Origin: Nymphaea colorata
Taxonomy: Eukaryota > Streptophyta > Magnoliopsida > Nymphaeales > Nymphaeaceae
Length of the DNA stretch: 64,000 nucleotides
Direction: 5' to 3'
Assembly: GCF_008831285.2 (NCBI RefSeq)
Contig: NC_045141.1
Location: forward strand, 15,052,106 to 15,116,105
Shown: in pieces, positions 1 to 11,961 of the stretch
How the letters are laid out: each line of letters starts with the position of its first letter
Numbering within the stretch: position 1 is the stretch's first letter
The notes under the pieces: generated by a model
What the model was told of the DNA's origin: nothing
The model's database searches: none
The model's input: only the letters and a program-made list of their open reading frames with translations
Program-made: the position numbers and the translations under genes

Positions 1-1912
1 TGAAAAAATCAATCTTACAACTAATTGCAGACAGTAGAAGCAGATTAATTTGATAATTGCTGCAATCTAAAATGAATGTATCCATGAGACAAAAGCACGA
101 CACCTCAAATGTTGTTACTCCTTTTGTGGGTGTGTTGGCTTTAGACCATTGCCTATTATTAAAAAATCGTGTTTAAAACGTTAAAAACTGACTAGCGATT
201 TTTTTTTCAACATAAAAAAGCGAACCGTTTTTTTTCCTATTTTCTCCTCCTTTTATTTTTTCATGTTTTCTTGCAGTTTTTAGTCACCAGATTTTTATTT
301 TCATATTTGTTGTTTTTATTTTTAAGATTTAGACAACTTTTCTTTTTGTTGTCAAAAGATTTTAAAATTTGTCAGTTTATCCTCGTGAACCTGGTTAGGT
401 GCATATAATATCTTTGTGCATGCCACAAAAGTATGTAATGATTGAAATGCCTTCATTAAAGTAAGAAAAGGAAACTTTTAGAAAGATACAATTGGGGGCG
501 GATTTAACACTCTTTTCCCCCAACCAAAAAACAATGCCAGTTTCGTGGAAACTTGACTTTGTGGAAACTAAGTTTTATTATTATTATTTTTTTTAAATGA
601 TTTTGTAACTGTTGTTGTCAAAGCAGGTTTGATGTACCAAACACTCCAAAAGCCTTTTTATTTTACATAATTGATAGGTATTGGGTTTTGATGTTGTCGT
701 CATAATTACTCTGCATCTCGGAAGTTTCAATGAAAAGCATGTTCAACTTTACCACATCCAATTTTGGGTGAGCGGGAGGGTGCCCCCATTCTCCCTGCCT
801 TCGGGGTCTTGAGCGAGAGGGTCAATCCCACCGCTCGAAGCGAAGCCCCAAGGCCCCCTCATTCCCCTACCACATCCAATTAGTTTTCCAAAATTGTAAA
901 CAGAAGAAATAAGACAGAAAGCCATTAGTATAATACCATGCCCTTCATGCTGCCTTTTATCTTAGCTAATTGCCTAGCATGGTGTTTTAGGAGTAGAATC
1001 CATCTTTCACAACAGCTTCTAGTGATACAAAATTGATTAGAAAGAAAGGACCATCAAGCCACGTTCGGCTGTTTGATTTCAAATTTTCTCTCTTTTTTAT
1101 GCATATATAGGTGCAAATCACGTTGATCAAAGACAACTTTTTGATAAGATGCTAAAGCCTTCATGATTCATGAAGGTAAGATGCCTTCTCTTCGAAAATT
1201 AATCTGAAATTGCCGGATCCTTTCAGCCAAAATTGAGCTTGCGTCTAAGAAGCCAAGCAAGTAACTAGGTAAGAGACGTTTTTTTTTCAAAAAAAAAAAA
1301 CTTTTACCAAGTAGAACAATATAATTCAGGTTTCCACACAAGATACGAGGAAAGTTATATCAACAAAATACTGGTTAGAAAGAGATCAACCCAAGAAACA
1401 AAGGCAATTTCACCCACATCTTCAAGTTTCCTCCGTATTTTTAGGCTCCGCTGCCATGCTCCTTCCTCAAACAAGTGATCTAATCGATGTCACTATGATA
1501 TCTCTTGGTGCAATGTGGAAGCAAATCATAACCAAGAAAGTTGAAAACCTTTGAACAAATTAGTTCAGCTTCAAGGTGGCTTTAGGATGTGAAATCTAAC
1601 AAGCTAAATACATGGGAAATCAGATTGAGCTGAAACCAATGCATTCCTAAAAAACAAAACCTTGAGACCATATTGGGGCCTTTTCCATCCTTACTAGGAC
1701 GAAAGAAGAGTGTACAATTTGAGCACACAAGCTAATATATTGGACTAAGATCTGCTCATAACTAGAGTTGAAGAATTTGAACATGCAACTAACTAGTTTT
1801 GGATTCCAAGGGAGATTCCTAATTCTAACTTGCGTTCTAGTTACCTGGAGGGTTTTGGTCGCAGCAGGTTGAGCTTGTGGCTGCTATAAGAAGCAATCAT
1901 CTACATAAGCCT
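1..1912. other. Intergenic, no gene recognised
   Basis: AT-rich DNA with poly-A and poly-T runs. I found no exon-like coding stretch on either strand. The only structured part is the GC-rich patch around 765-870, listed separately as a SINE-like fragment. Confidence 0.5.
765..870 (-). repeat. SINE-like fragment (3' part)
   Basis: Read on the minus strand this GC-rich patch contains AAGACCCCGAAGGCAGGG and runs out through GCTCACCC. The element at 20766-20990 has AAGACCCCGAAGGCAAGG and ends CGCTCACCC. The shared words and shared end suggest a truncated member of the same family. No pol III boxes or target-site duplication were found, so the assignment depends on the better copies. Confidence 0.4.
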
Positions 1913-2406
1913 AAGCATAGCGGTGAATAACGAGTCGAACCACTCGAGCTCGACTAGTTAAAGCTCAGCTCATGAATGAGTTCGAGTCGAGTCATTTGCT
2001 TAACGAGTCGAGTTTGAGTTCACGAGTCGACTCGTTCAAATAATCGAGTAGAGTTCGAGCTCAACACGTAACTGTCGAGTCGAGCTTGAGCCTTAATCGA
2101 CTTTATTGAGCCTTAATCAAGTCGATATATTGAAACAAGTTTATGAGTTTGTCGAGCCTTAATTGAGTTGAGCTCGAGCTCAACACGCAACCATGAATAT
2201 CAATTCTATTCAAACGAGTTTGTCGAGCCTTAATCGAGCTGAGCTCGAGCTCAACATGTGATGATGCATATCAATTCCATTCAAACAACTTTGTCGAGCC
2301 CTAATCGAGTCGAGCTCAACACGTAACTGCCGACTCGAGCTGAGCTCGAGCTGACTGAATTCGGGCAGGACTCGGCTCGTGTTCACCCATACCTAAACAA
2401 GCATAG
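1913..2406. mobile_element. Degenerate CTCGAG/GAGCTC-word element with 8-bp flanking repeat
   Basis: About 480 bp built mostly from variants of GAGTCGAGCTCGAGCTCAAC, which is nearly its own reverse complement. Three imperfect copies of a roughly 70-bp subunit (TTTGTCGAGCCTTAATCGAG onwards) start near 2148, 2218 and 2290. The ends are inverted: GGTGAATAACGAGTCGA on the left against GGTGAACACGAGCCGA read inward from the right. The 8-mer AAGCATAG flanks the element at 1913-1920 and 2399-2406, as expected of a target-site duplication. An 8-bp duplication with short inverted ends fits a non-autonomous hAT-type element. No coding capacity was seen. Confidence 0.5.
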
Positions 2407-3246
2407 GCCATGGGGGCGGCTACCCATCAAAGCCTTAGGGTTTTACACTACCGAGTGAGCCTCCTAGATGCAGTTTCCTTGTGACCCAAATTAGGAAAAA
2501 GGAAAGAGGGTTTGCATTGTTTGAAAAGAAGCAACTCAGTAAATGTGATATTTGTGGGGGGAGGGGGAGATACCCAATGAGGCCAAAGCCTTTCCCCCTT
2601 TTTTTCTTGCTCTTAGGGTTCACAACTGCTTTGAGACTCGAGTAGAGAACATAATACAAGTCAACTGAGTGTTGCACTTCCATTCTGTAGTTTAGAAGAG
2701 TAGTGCCCACAAAAATGGGATTGATTGATGACCGGTCATTTACTATGTCATTAGTCCAACCAACTATGCTATGCCATTTGGGGCATATTTAGACCATTGA
2801 ATGCCAAGTTGTGAGCTTTATTTTTTGTGATTCTAATGAAAAGATGAGAACTGAACCCCCAAGAAAGTTTCAAGGTTTCTTGTAGCATTCATTGTGCATA
2901 CAAACATATAAGTTTTCATGAGAACGAATCCAGACTTTTGTCGTACTGTTAAGTAGATTTCTAATTGTTCTTGATCAGTAAAAAGTGACAAAAATATGTT
3001 TCTCCCACAAGAGTCCCATCCACTTACGTAGGTAAGCACATTCTTAAGTTAGAAAGAGTAAGGCTTCAACACTTGGTCCCTTGGGATAAATTTCAAACCA
3101 ATTTGCCACCAATTCAATTTGAATAGACCGATTCAGGCCGATTTTCACAACACCGGAGCCTTGTAGCGCAGCCCGAACCTGACATGCATCGTATCGACCA
3201 ATACGATCAGCCGTATGTATCAAATACGAGCTAATACCAAGATCGC
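2407..3246. other. Intergenic, no gene recognised
   Basis: Ordinary spacer. Short open frames on the minus strand (2435-2710 and 2833-3039) have no recognisable composition or motif and are not called. Confidence 0.5.
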
Positions 3247-3440
3247 TAGGGGCAGAGCCAAAATTTTTTTATGAGGTGGGTCGAATTATAGTTTCAAAAC
3301 TTTGGCAAGAACTTAAATATTATTTTTTAAAATTTTTATATAATACAAGTGAAATTTTCTAAAATTTACATACAAATTAAAAAACAAAATTGAAGGGAGG
3401 GGGGCAGGGCCATTGCGGGCCTCCCATTGGCTCTGCCTCT
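3247..3440. mobile_element. MITE with GGCAGAGCCAA terminal inverted repeats
   Basis: The element begins AGGGGCAGAGCCAA and ends TTGGCTCTGCCTCT, a 13 of 14 inverted match. The interior is AT-rich (near-homopolymer A and T around 3310-3390) with GC-rich ends. Related sequences occur at 60083-60255, and more divergent ones near 36670-36840 and 42231-42410. This resembles a widespread plant MITE family that carries gGCRGAGCCA ends; I did not find a convincing target-site duplication here. Confidence 0.6.
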
Positions 3441-4505
3441 GAATATGGCCAATGTGAATGGAGGGTCGGGAGCCGAGAGCAAATTGGGGATGGCTACGGA
3501 GTTGAAAGGGGAGCAAGTGAAGAATCCATCGCAGAGCTAGAAATTTTTTTTTTTTGGTTGCGGGACAATAAATAAGAGCTTTTGGTGGGGCAACATGCCC
3601 CCACATAATTGGTTGGTGTTAGAAGAATATCGTCAAGGAACGAATCGCAGGGGAATCCTCTTGAAGAATTCATTTCACGTGAGTCTCTTTAATAAACAAA
3701 CGGGCGGGCCCTCAGCCATCTCACTCAATTCCCTTCCATTTATTCATCTCCTCATCATTCTCGTGATCCATATAACTCTCTTTCCTGCACACGATCTCCC
3801 TCCTCATTTACTAAAACCTCCTCGCTTTCCCTCTCAAATCCCACCACTATCTATCTACTTATATAAAATTAATTATTTATATATATGATTTGAAGAGAAA
3901 CATTAGTCATTTCTTTTTTTACTTCAATAATATTATTTTGATAATAAAAAATAAACTACTCTTAGATGGTAGAAAAGATTAATATTTTTACAAAAATAGC
4001 TTGATCTAAAACATTGTTTGTATAAAAGTAGTGTTCACAAATATACGAGAATTGGCCTGCATCGGAGATTAGATGATCAATGGATCAAAGGAATAGTACT
4101 TATGAGAATTTCAATTCAAACTGATTTGGGCCAAAATTTTGAGTTTGATTACTACAATCAAGTTTGAGCGCTTGATTGATTTCATCAAATTTGGTTAAAA
4201 CAAAAACACTGCCGGAATTACTACGAACCAGCGTCACCATAGCCGGAAAGTGATCGGAATTGCCAAGACTACCAAATATGGTGAATCGGCAAATTAGTCA
4301 TTCAGATGAACCAATTGCGAATTGACAAACGAAATCATTGTGCATATTAAAAAAAAAAACTTTAAAAAACTTAAAAAATTAAGAAAATTCGAAAAAATTA
4401 AAATTAGGAAAATGAGTAATATCTCGCATCATTGTGAATTGACCTGATTTGCCATGGAATAGATTCAACATTCTGACCATTTTGCCCACATTTCTATAAT
4501 TTAGT
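3441..4505. other. Intergenic upstream of TMM
   Basis: AT-rich spacer with no recognised coding exon. It would contain the distal promoter of the gene starting at 4705. Confidence 0.4.
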
Positions 4506-4514
4506 ATATAAAAC
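4506..4514 (+). promoter_or_regulatory. Possible TATA box for TMM gene
   Basis: TATATAAAA lies about 195 bases before the ATG at 4705. A CT-rich stretch (about 4655-4690) follows, as is common in plant 5' leaders. Its spacing would imply a leader of about 165 bases. It was chosen by motif only; a weaker CATTTAAA near 4603 is an alternative. Confidence 0.35.
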
Positions 4515-4704
4515 ACAGAGGGGACAAATATACCACTGGTACAGAAGAACCAGGGGTATATATGGAAATAAAAATTATGTGAGATTTCCCTCTCCTGCTG
4601 TGCATTTAAACCCTACATAAACAAGAACGAGGGGACCTTCCTTCCACCCTGCTCTTTCTCTCTCTCTCTTCTGTCTCCCTTCCTTTCTCTGCTGAATCTT
4701 CAGT

Positions 4705-6228
4705 ATGTCGTCATCTTCTTCTTCTTCACCGTTCCAGATTGCAGTCTTTCTGCTGCTCTGCTGCTTGCTCGAGCCTTACAGTTGTGGGTACTCGACGATA
4801 GTGCCGGAGTCGCTCACCCCCACTTTAGTGGACACTCCCCAGACGGGCTTGTCCATGAACATGGACGACGGCGCCCACACAGACCGGCAGGAGCAGGCGG
4901 CGGTCTACGAGGTGATGAAGGCCACCGGCAACGGCTGGGCCACCAGCATCCCGGACATCTGCAAGGGCCGCTGGCACGGCATCGAGTGCATGCCCGACGA
5001 GAACCGCGTCTTCCACGTCGTCTCCCTCGCCTTCGGCGCCCTCTCCGACGACACCGCCTTCCCCACCTGCGATCCCTCCTCCTCCTTCATCTCACCCTCC
5101 ATCGCCAAGCTCCCCTACATCCGGCGCCTCTTCTTCTACCAGTGCTGCAACGGGAACCCCCAGCCCATCCCCGCCTTCCTCGGCCAACTCGCCGGCTCCC
5201 TCGAGTCCCTTGTCCTGAGGGAGAACGGCCACGTTGGTGCCATCCCCCACGAGCTCGGCAACCTCACGCAGCTCAGGGTCCTCGACCTTCATGGCAACAA
5301 CTTGGCCGGCGACGCCGCCCTCCCCGCGTCCCTCGGCAACCTCCGCCGGCTCGGGCTCCTCGACCTCAGCCGCAACAGGCTCGCCGGAAAGATACCCGCC
5401 AGTGTTGGCGAATTAAAGGGGCTCAACGTCTTGGACCTGAACCAGAACCTTCTTCAGGGCCCCATCCCCGACAGCATCGGCGACTGCACCTCCCTCCTCA
5501 AAGTCGACCTGAGCAGGAATCGGCTCGCCGGCCCGATCCCCAGCTCCCTCGGAAAATTAACGAGCCTCTTGCTTCTGGACTTGAGCTACAACTCCTTGTC
5601 TGCTCCAATTCCGGCGTCCCTCGGTGGTTTGAAGTCCTTGGAGACGTTAGTGCTGAAGGGGAACTTCATGGAAGGCGCCGTCATCCCGGAGAGCGTCGGC
5701 CGAATGAGGAGCTTGATGGTCTTGGTGCTAACCAACATGGGACTCAAGGGTCCGATACCGGACGGACTCGGCCAGCTGACCAGGCTCCGGGTGCTGCACT
5801 TGGACCGGAACTGGCTCAACGGCTCGATTCCGGCGAGCTTAAGAGCTCTGGAAAACTTGAGCGAACTGAGAGTGAACGATAATCAATTAACTGGTGCGGT
5901 GCCCTTCGCGAAGGAGATGTTATGGAGGATGGGGAGGAAGATCCACTTGCAGAACAACTCCGGCCTCTGCTACTTAAATGGCGACTGGAGTGGAGATGAT
6001 CAGAACGACATGAGCTCTTCCTTCCTCCCCGGAATCAGCAGCTGCGAGTTCCGAAAAACAGAGCACCTCTTGTTCCATGAGCTTCCATCTTCCTCTTACT
6101 CTTCCTCGCCCCAGCTTCCACCATCTCCAATCCCTTCTTCTTCTTCGCCCCCTCCTTCCATGACTGCAGCGTCGGTAGTGTGGATGTTGGTAGTCTGCGA
6201 GATGCTTTTCTCTTTTCATTTCTTGTAG
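4705..6228 (+). CDS. TMM: TOO MANY MOUTHS-like LRR receptor-like protein
   Basis: 507 residues, single exon. A signal peptide (about 1-27, hydrophobic AVFLLLCCLL) is followed by the N-terminal cap that marks TMM: PQTGLSMNMDDGAHTD (about 46-61), AVYEVMKATGNGWA, the block GRWHGIECMPDENRVFHVVS, then FGALSDDTAFPTCDP. About ten plant-type leucine-rich repeats (LxxLDLxxNxLxGxIPxxLG) cover roughly 140-405. A Ser/Pro-rich linker and a hydrophobic end (about 484-507) with no cytoplasmic tail or kinase follow. In Arabidopsis TMM is a plasma-membrane receptor-like protein that partners ERECTA-family kinases to sense EPF/EPFL peptides and space stomata. Length and lack of introns match that gene. The start is the first in-frame ATG and gives a proper signal peptide. 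Coding GC is high relative to the flanks. Confidence 0.93.
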   Translation: MSSSSSSSPFQIAVFLLLCCLLEPYSCGYSTIVPESLTPTLVDTPQTGLSMNMDDGAHTDRQEQAAVYEVMKATGNGWATSIPDICKGRWHGIECMPDENRVFHVVSLAFGALSDDTAFPTCDPSSSFISPSIAKLPYIRRLFFYQCCNGNPQPIPAFLGQLAGSLESLVLRENGHVGAIPHELGNLTQLRVLDLHGNNLAGDAALPASLGNLRRLGLLDLSRNRLAGKIPASVGELKGLNVLDLNQNLLQGPIPDSIGDCTSLLKVDLSRNRLAGPIPSSLGKLTSLLLLDLSYNSLSAPIPASLGGLKSLETLVLKGNFMEGAVIPESVGRMRSLMVLVLTNMGLKGPIPDGLGQLTRLRVLHLDRNWLNGSIPASLRALENLSELRVNDNQLTGAVPFAKEMLWRMGRKIHLQNNSGLCYLNGDWSGDDQNDMSSSFLPGISSCEFRKTEHLLFHELPSSSYSSSPQLPPSPIPSSSSPPPSMTAASVVWMLVVCEMLFSFHFL

Positions 6229-6385
6229 CTGTCTTGTCACCGCAACAGATAAATTAATATATGTATAACTTTATTTTTGATCTTCCTTCTTTCAGTGTAT
6301 ATATAATATGATAATGAGATGCAATGTTTGGATCTATCCATTGCTTCCTTATGTAACTCGTCTTCTTTCAAGTGAACAAAAAAGC

Positions 6386-6391
6386 AATAAA
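6386..6391 (+). terminator. Possible polyadenylation signal of TMM gene
   Basis: AATAAA lies about 160 bases after the TMM stop codon. It is a canonical hexamer in an AT-rich 3' flank, with no cDNA end to confirm it. Confidence 0.3.
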
Positions 6392-9300
6392 TTCTTTAAT
6401 AATTCATCTCAGGTGGTCAATGGATCTCTTCTTCATCTCCAATTCCCATAGCCTGCAAAAGTTTGTGCCGTTTTCAGAAGCCCATACTTGTGAACTGCTT
6501 CGTGATTCAAATCAAATAAACAAATCCATTCATATGAACAAGTTTATTACTGTATATGTGTTTCCACAACGCGTGCATTGAATTTTGAGTTAGTCGGACT
6601 CAGATTCTATTTCAAATCAAGTCCGGATCCAATCCAAAATCAGATTGGTGAGATTGGTTAACTCTGATTAGAATATGGAAACTGAGATGGACCCATTTAG
6701 ATCCAGGGTGGCTTCCATAGAATACAATATAATGTCTATACTCACATTTTGTTACCATAACCTGTTTTAGAGCCATATAAAGCTGCATTGAAACGTGATA
6801 ATAACCATTTCAAGATTTAAATACAAGTTATTTTAAGAAGTGATAGACCTTCCCGCCCAATGCGCTACAACCCATTGGAATAAACAGTTTGTTGTTATAA
6901 AATATCAAGAAATACATACTTGCTATTATATACTTTTATTAGAAAATAGACTAATACAAGCTGAATATAGTTGAGTTTGCCGATTCAGCACCATATCAAC
7001 CCGAGACAGGTTGAATGTTCGGCCGCTTTAATGGGTTGTATGGTATTCGTTTTTCTCCTTTTTTAAAGACATGCCTTTGAGTTCGGTCTCCAATAAAAAA
7101 AATTTATATGTTTTGTCTAGAATTGAATGAAATAGAAATTAGAATTTGAAAGATAAAACTTAGCTTTTAGAAAAAGTTGGGACCTTGGCAGGCATTTTAG
7201 CTGCCAAATGAGTTCTTAAAAACATTAAGTTCTTAGCATTCATGTTCATATAACATGTCTAAAGAATTCTATTTTCTTTTTTTAGGAAACAAATAAATAT
7301 AGAGTGAATATGTATAATATCGGACCTATAAGGAACAGTCGACATAATCACATGCCGGGTCATTTGTTTACCAAAGATATGAGACCCACTGTGATTTGAG
7401 ATTACTGGGGATCTCAAATCAATGACGGAGTCAGAAAAATTAGCTGGAGGAACACCTATTTAAAAATACTCATATATGGTGGGGCAATATATATATATAT
7501 ATCTATATATTTAAAGATGCCTATTTAAAAATAATTTTTTTTTAAAAGATTAGTGTGGACAAGTGCCCGCACCAATCACCATGTAGCTAGGCCACTATCT
7601 CAAATCCTAAGATTTAAGGTCAGACTCTCCCAATCGACCTTACATATGAGGTTTTTGGCCATATATTGTGGATTTCAATTTTTTTTTTGCACATAATGGT
7701 GAAATCGAGTGCTTCTGTGCCCCATAACAATTGGGGAGCCATAAAAATTAGCAATTGTTGAAGTTCTAAACTTTAACGTTCTTTTATGTTGAAACTTTTG
7801 TTCCACCTAAAAGCCACCCATTAAATACCCAACATTCTAATGCATGTGTATTTAAACGTTGCCTATATGATCTCTCTACTGTTTGAATAGGAAGTGTATG
7901 CTAGGAAAAAAGAAGTGCTAAGACATTCTCTTCCACCACTCAAACGTTTGATACTATCTCCAAAACAGGATTTTAACACCTTCTGTCCAGTCACCATAAT
8001 GTAGAACAAGATTTGTTAATAGATGCAAGGGATTGAAATGTTATGGCCAATAAGCAGGGATGGACATGAGTACCGTCTCTAAATAAAATTGATCTATATT
8101 CTTTTCCTAAAATTGTCCCTGCATTTTATCCCACATACAACATCATGTTAAAACAAAGTGAAAACTCTATTGGGAGGGGACACATTTGAAATTTTATTAT
8201 CAATGACTACTGGGGAAACTTTGTTCATTTTCATTTTCCACACGGATCAGAAAAGAGAGGCAAATGAGAAAACTCAACTTATTTACAAAAAAAAAGAAAG
8301 AAAGAAAGAAACTAATGAAAATAAATTGAATGCAGAATTAATTGACTGGACAATGTTCTTCATGTACGGCTGCAGTATTTCCTGTGATAGATCTGCAGGT
8401 AAAAAAATAAATCCTTTTAATGAAGTGATATCTATTCAGTTCCTAATAATTTTTTTCTAGTTAGGAAAGTGTAGCGAACAGGAACTTTTGACATGAACTT
8501 CGCGTGACGTAAGTTTATATCCATTTTTTTTGCCGAAAGTTCGTTTTCCTTTTACATATTCAGATGAAAGCTCTTCAAATTTCTCTAGAAAGGAATGCTT
8601 ATGCAAGAATATCTGATCTTCTCTCTCTCTCTGAGCCATTATTTCTTACACAATAAAGAATCCCCATGAAATCAGAACACTTAAAGTGCTTGTCCTTCAT
8701 CTGCAAATCCCAGGGGAGCCCTGACCACTTTACTTTGTGAAGACAATAACTGAAAAAATATCTTAATAGTTAATACAAAATGTATAAGGTTGGGATTTGA
8801 TAACTAAGGTCCTCAGCTTAACACCAATCACAACTCCACTTAGACATTTACATTAATTTTTTTTCTAAATGTTTATATAACAAGTACTTGCAATACCCAC
8901 GGAAGCACTTGGCAGCAATTCTGAATGTCTCATTCCTGAAAGTTGAACGGCCTAGTTTCTGTTCATTTTGGATGAGTATGAAGGAGCTCAAAGTGGGTCT
9001 GTAAAGCAGTTTTCATTCTGATTGCAAGAAAATCAGTCAAAATTCAAATCTCATGGGCACTACTTTTAGATTTCGAGCAAGTGTTTACAGAATCTTCTAA
9101 TGCCAACAATCTTTGCCATGTTTAGTAGCTTCTCAATGGATTCTCTCGCATTACCAGGATTTTCGGGTACTTTAAGGGCGAGTGAAATCGCAACAGAGTT
9201 CTAGACCAATGAAAAGTTTCATGTCCTGGGTGTGGTTTACTAGTGCTAGAAATAAAAACCGAACTCTAAATCCTCTTAGAGCCTTCATCTCCTTGGATGT

Positions 9301-11961
9301 ACCTCCACAACGCAAGATCATAGTCGTATAGCGTTGACCTGTGCAAAAAATTGATCAGTACACCTTTGATATTTAAAGTATATCTGTCACAAATCACGGA
9401 AGGTTTTTGCTTGGCAGATTCAGTTTCAGTATGTGTCATGGCTTTGCATTTACTGTGTCAGCTGCTCTATCTTCCTTTGGGCTATCTGCGCTTGATAATT
9501 TCGACAGTGTGCATATAAATTCCTAGCCTTCTTTTCAGCATGAATTCAAAGTGAGGTTGTCATGATTTGCACATGCTAGGAGGGTTGTTCATTTTTTGCT
9601 GTACAAGATTTGATTCTGAACTGACCAACAATGTACGTACTTGTCCTGCACTGAATCTGAATGCATGTATGCTTCAACTGGCGATACAATCAGGACCAGT
9701 CACAGTTGACTAGGCTCGACACGGGCAGACATAATTAAAGTGCTGGATGGTTCACATGAAAGGCCTTCTAAGCAGCAAAAGGACAGGCACAGGAGGATCA
9801 CTCTATTCCTAGTGGCCATTATATAGTTTTAGATGGTTGGTCTGACAAGAATGTGAATTTGAATTATATATTTCACATGAAGCTTCATTTAGAATCATTG
9901 GATTTTAGCATTCTCAATACTACCAAGTCTTTCAAATGTTATAAAATCCTATATACCTGTAGGATTTGGGCAACTCAAGACTTGATTCATACGAAATCAA
10001 CTGCATAGATCTTATTTGTATGATCAAAATTAAAAAGAGGACTTAAACACAAGTAGTTTTTTAGTCCGGCAAAAATGGTCTGCACTGAATCCCTGCTCCT
10101 TCTGTTCACAAAAATGCAGGCAAAAACTCTCAGTGATACTCGACAGATTAAATAGAACACATAAAACTATACTTGACCTCAAACCATAGTTACCGGTGAT
10201 GAAAAGAATGCAGGAAGAGATACATGAAGCAGAAGCACGAAAGCCAGCATTTTGAAAGCTACCACATTATCACATACTATGGAATTCAACAAAACGGTGC
10301 GATGATGGTAATGAAATGAAGGTGGAAAAGGTTCCCTAACACATGTTTCAAACACTTGCGAGCCAAGCATGATGGATAATGAGAAAAAGTTGATCTTACT
10401 CGACGAAAATACCATTTGACCTGAGAAGTGAGGGCCACAACTATTGTGTTACTGGGTCAGGACTTCCTGACTAGAACCAAGAACGGAGGCCAACATGAGC
10501 CAAGCTCGACCCATTTTATGAGACCCACGGGGGGACAGATCAAGTCCTAGATCTATACGGATTCTGGAACCATGTCAACACTTAGGCATATGTAATAGAG
10601 TGAACCTTACTGCAACTGACCTGTACTTTACATGACCCAAATGACTACTCTTGAACCAACCCAAACTCAAATCGATTATGTGCTCGAAACCTTGACGAAA
10701 TTTCTGCCAAATGGACTTATACCAATGCACTTTGAATCTAAATCCATCTACACACCACACATTTCATATGTCCAACTTGTTTTAGAACATACTTCAAACT
10801 GGCACGTCATGGTCATACCCTGCACAGAGTTATCATAGAGCACTAGAGCGAAGAGACGTTACAGACAATGGGCTGCTCTACTGATTTTGATAGGCAAGCT
10901 GGAGTTCTTCGATAGAATGCTTCCAAATCATGCACATAATGACCCATCTGCATAAACTAAGCTGGAGTTGGGCAGTTCCCTATCAGATTATGCCAGTAAA
11001 GCTGCATTCATATAATCCTCATGTCTTTTGATCTCTGCTTCTTACATCACCTTTGCCAATGGAGGAACTACTTCCATGGTCCATCTTAGGATTTCGTGTC
11101 CTCAGTGCCTGCAGCTATTGTCGGACTGTTTCCTGCTTTAGGAACTTCAAGTTGAGTACCACACAATGACACAAGAAAAAATAACATGTTTGTTCCCGTG
11201 TAACAAATGTGATCCTCAGGCTGGAAGTAAGCTCTATATTAAGATCTTTTCCAATTGGGAAAAGAGAGATTCAGGGAACGGCCAAGCAATTGTGTGCCAC
11301 CTTGATTATTTTGTTCCAACCCACATGGATTCTCCATGTTGACTCTTGCACTGCATCCTTTACACCGAAATCACGTTATACATTCTGTAAAAATTGCAGA
11401 ATCCCTGCACCAGAAGCCACATTTATGTGATCAGTTTTAATACAGCAATCACTGAAGCACCTGGATGTCTTTGAGTAATAGAGCTTCATCAAAGTCCGTC
11501 TACTTGCTAAGTGAAGCAGTTGCCTTTAGAAATTAAACCAGAAAATTGAACACTTTGTCAAAACTATATGAGTTTTCTTTTCACTCATCTGTCATATAAA
11601 CTAAAATGTGATTTAAAGATTTCCGTTTTCCTAAAATATCCTTTAGACATCTAAACTCCAGCTGTTTTGAAATGTAAATATAGATGCATATTCCCAAAGC
11701 ATCTACGCTTACACAAAAAGCAACATGGAGAAATGATATTCAAAATTGACTAAGAAAATAACAAGAAGCAAAACAGAAGCGGGGATATTCCACATTACAC
11801 CAAATCAAAATGTTTCGGAAGCTTCATCTGAAAGTGGCCAAACATAAAATGCTCTCTGCAGCTAAAGTTTACCTGCCAAGAAATGCAGGGTTCACCTAGT
11901 GGCACTATTTACATAATACCTCAAAGTAAATTGTTAGACGAACTGTGCTCTTTAACAAAAT
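6392..11961. other. Long intergenic stretch, one orphan coding-like frame
   Basis: No gene recognised over about 5.6 kb. Contents are AT-rich spacer, a short (TA)n run near 7487-7511, and a degenerate GGATCC/GATTC-rich patch near 6595-6710. Between 9066 and 9200 on the minus strand is an open, exon-like frame (listed as a finding). A second minus frame near 11095-11165 ends GTEDTKS-stop, but no partner exons could be tied to it. Confidence 0.45.

Noticed and set aside
4782-5882. 366-codon frame overlapping the TMM gene
   Set aside because: Shadow of the GC-rich TMM coding sequence in another register, with Arg/Pro-rich composition and no domain.
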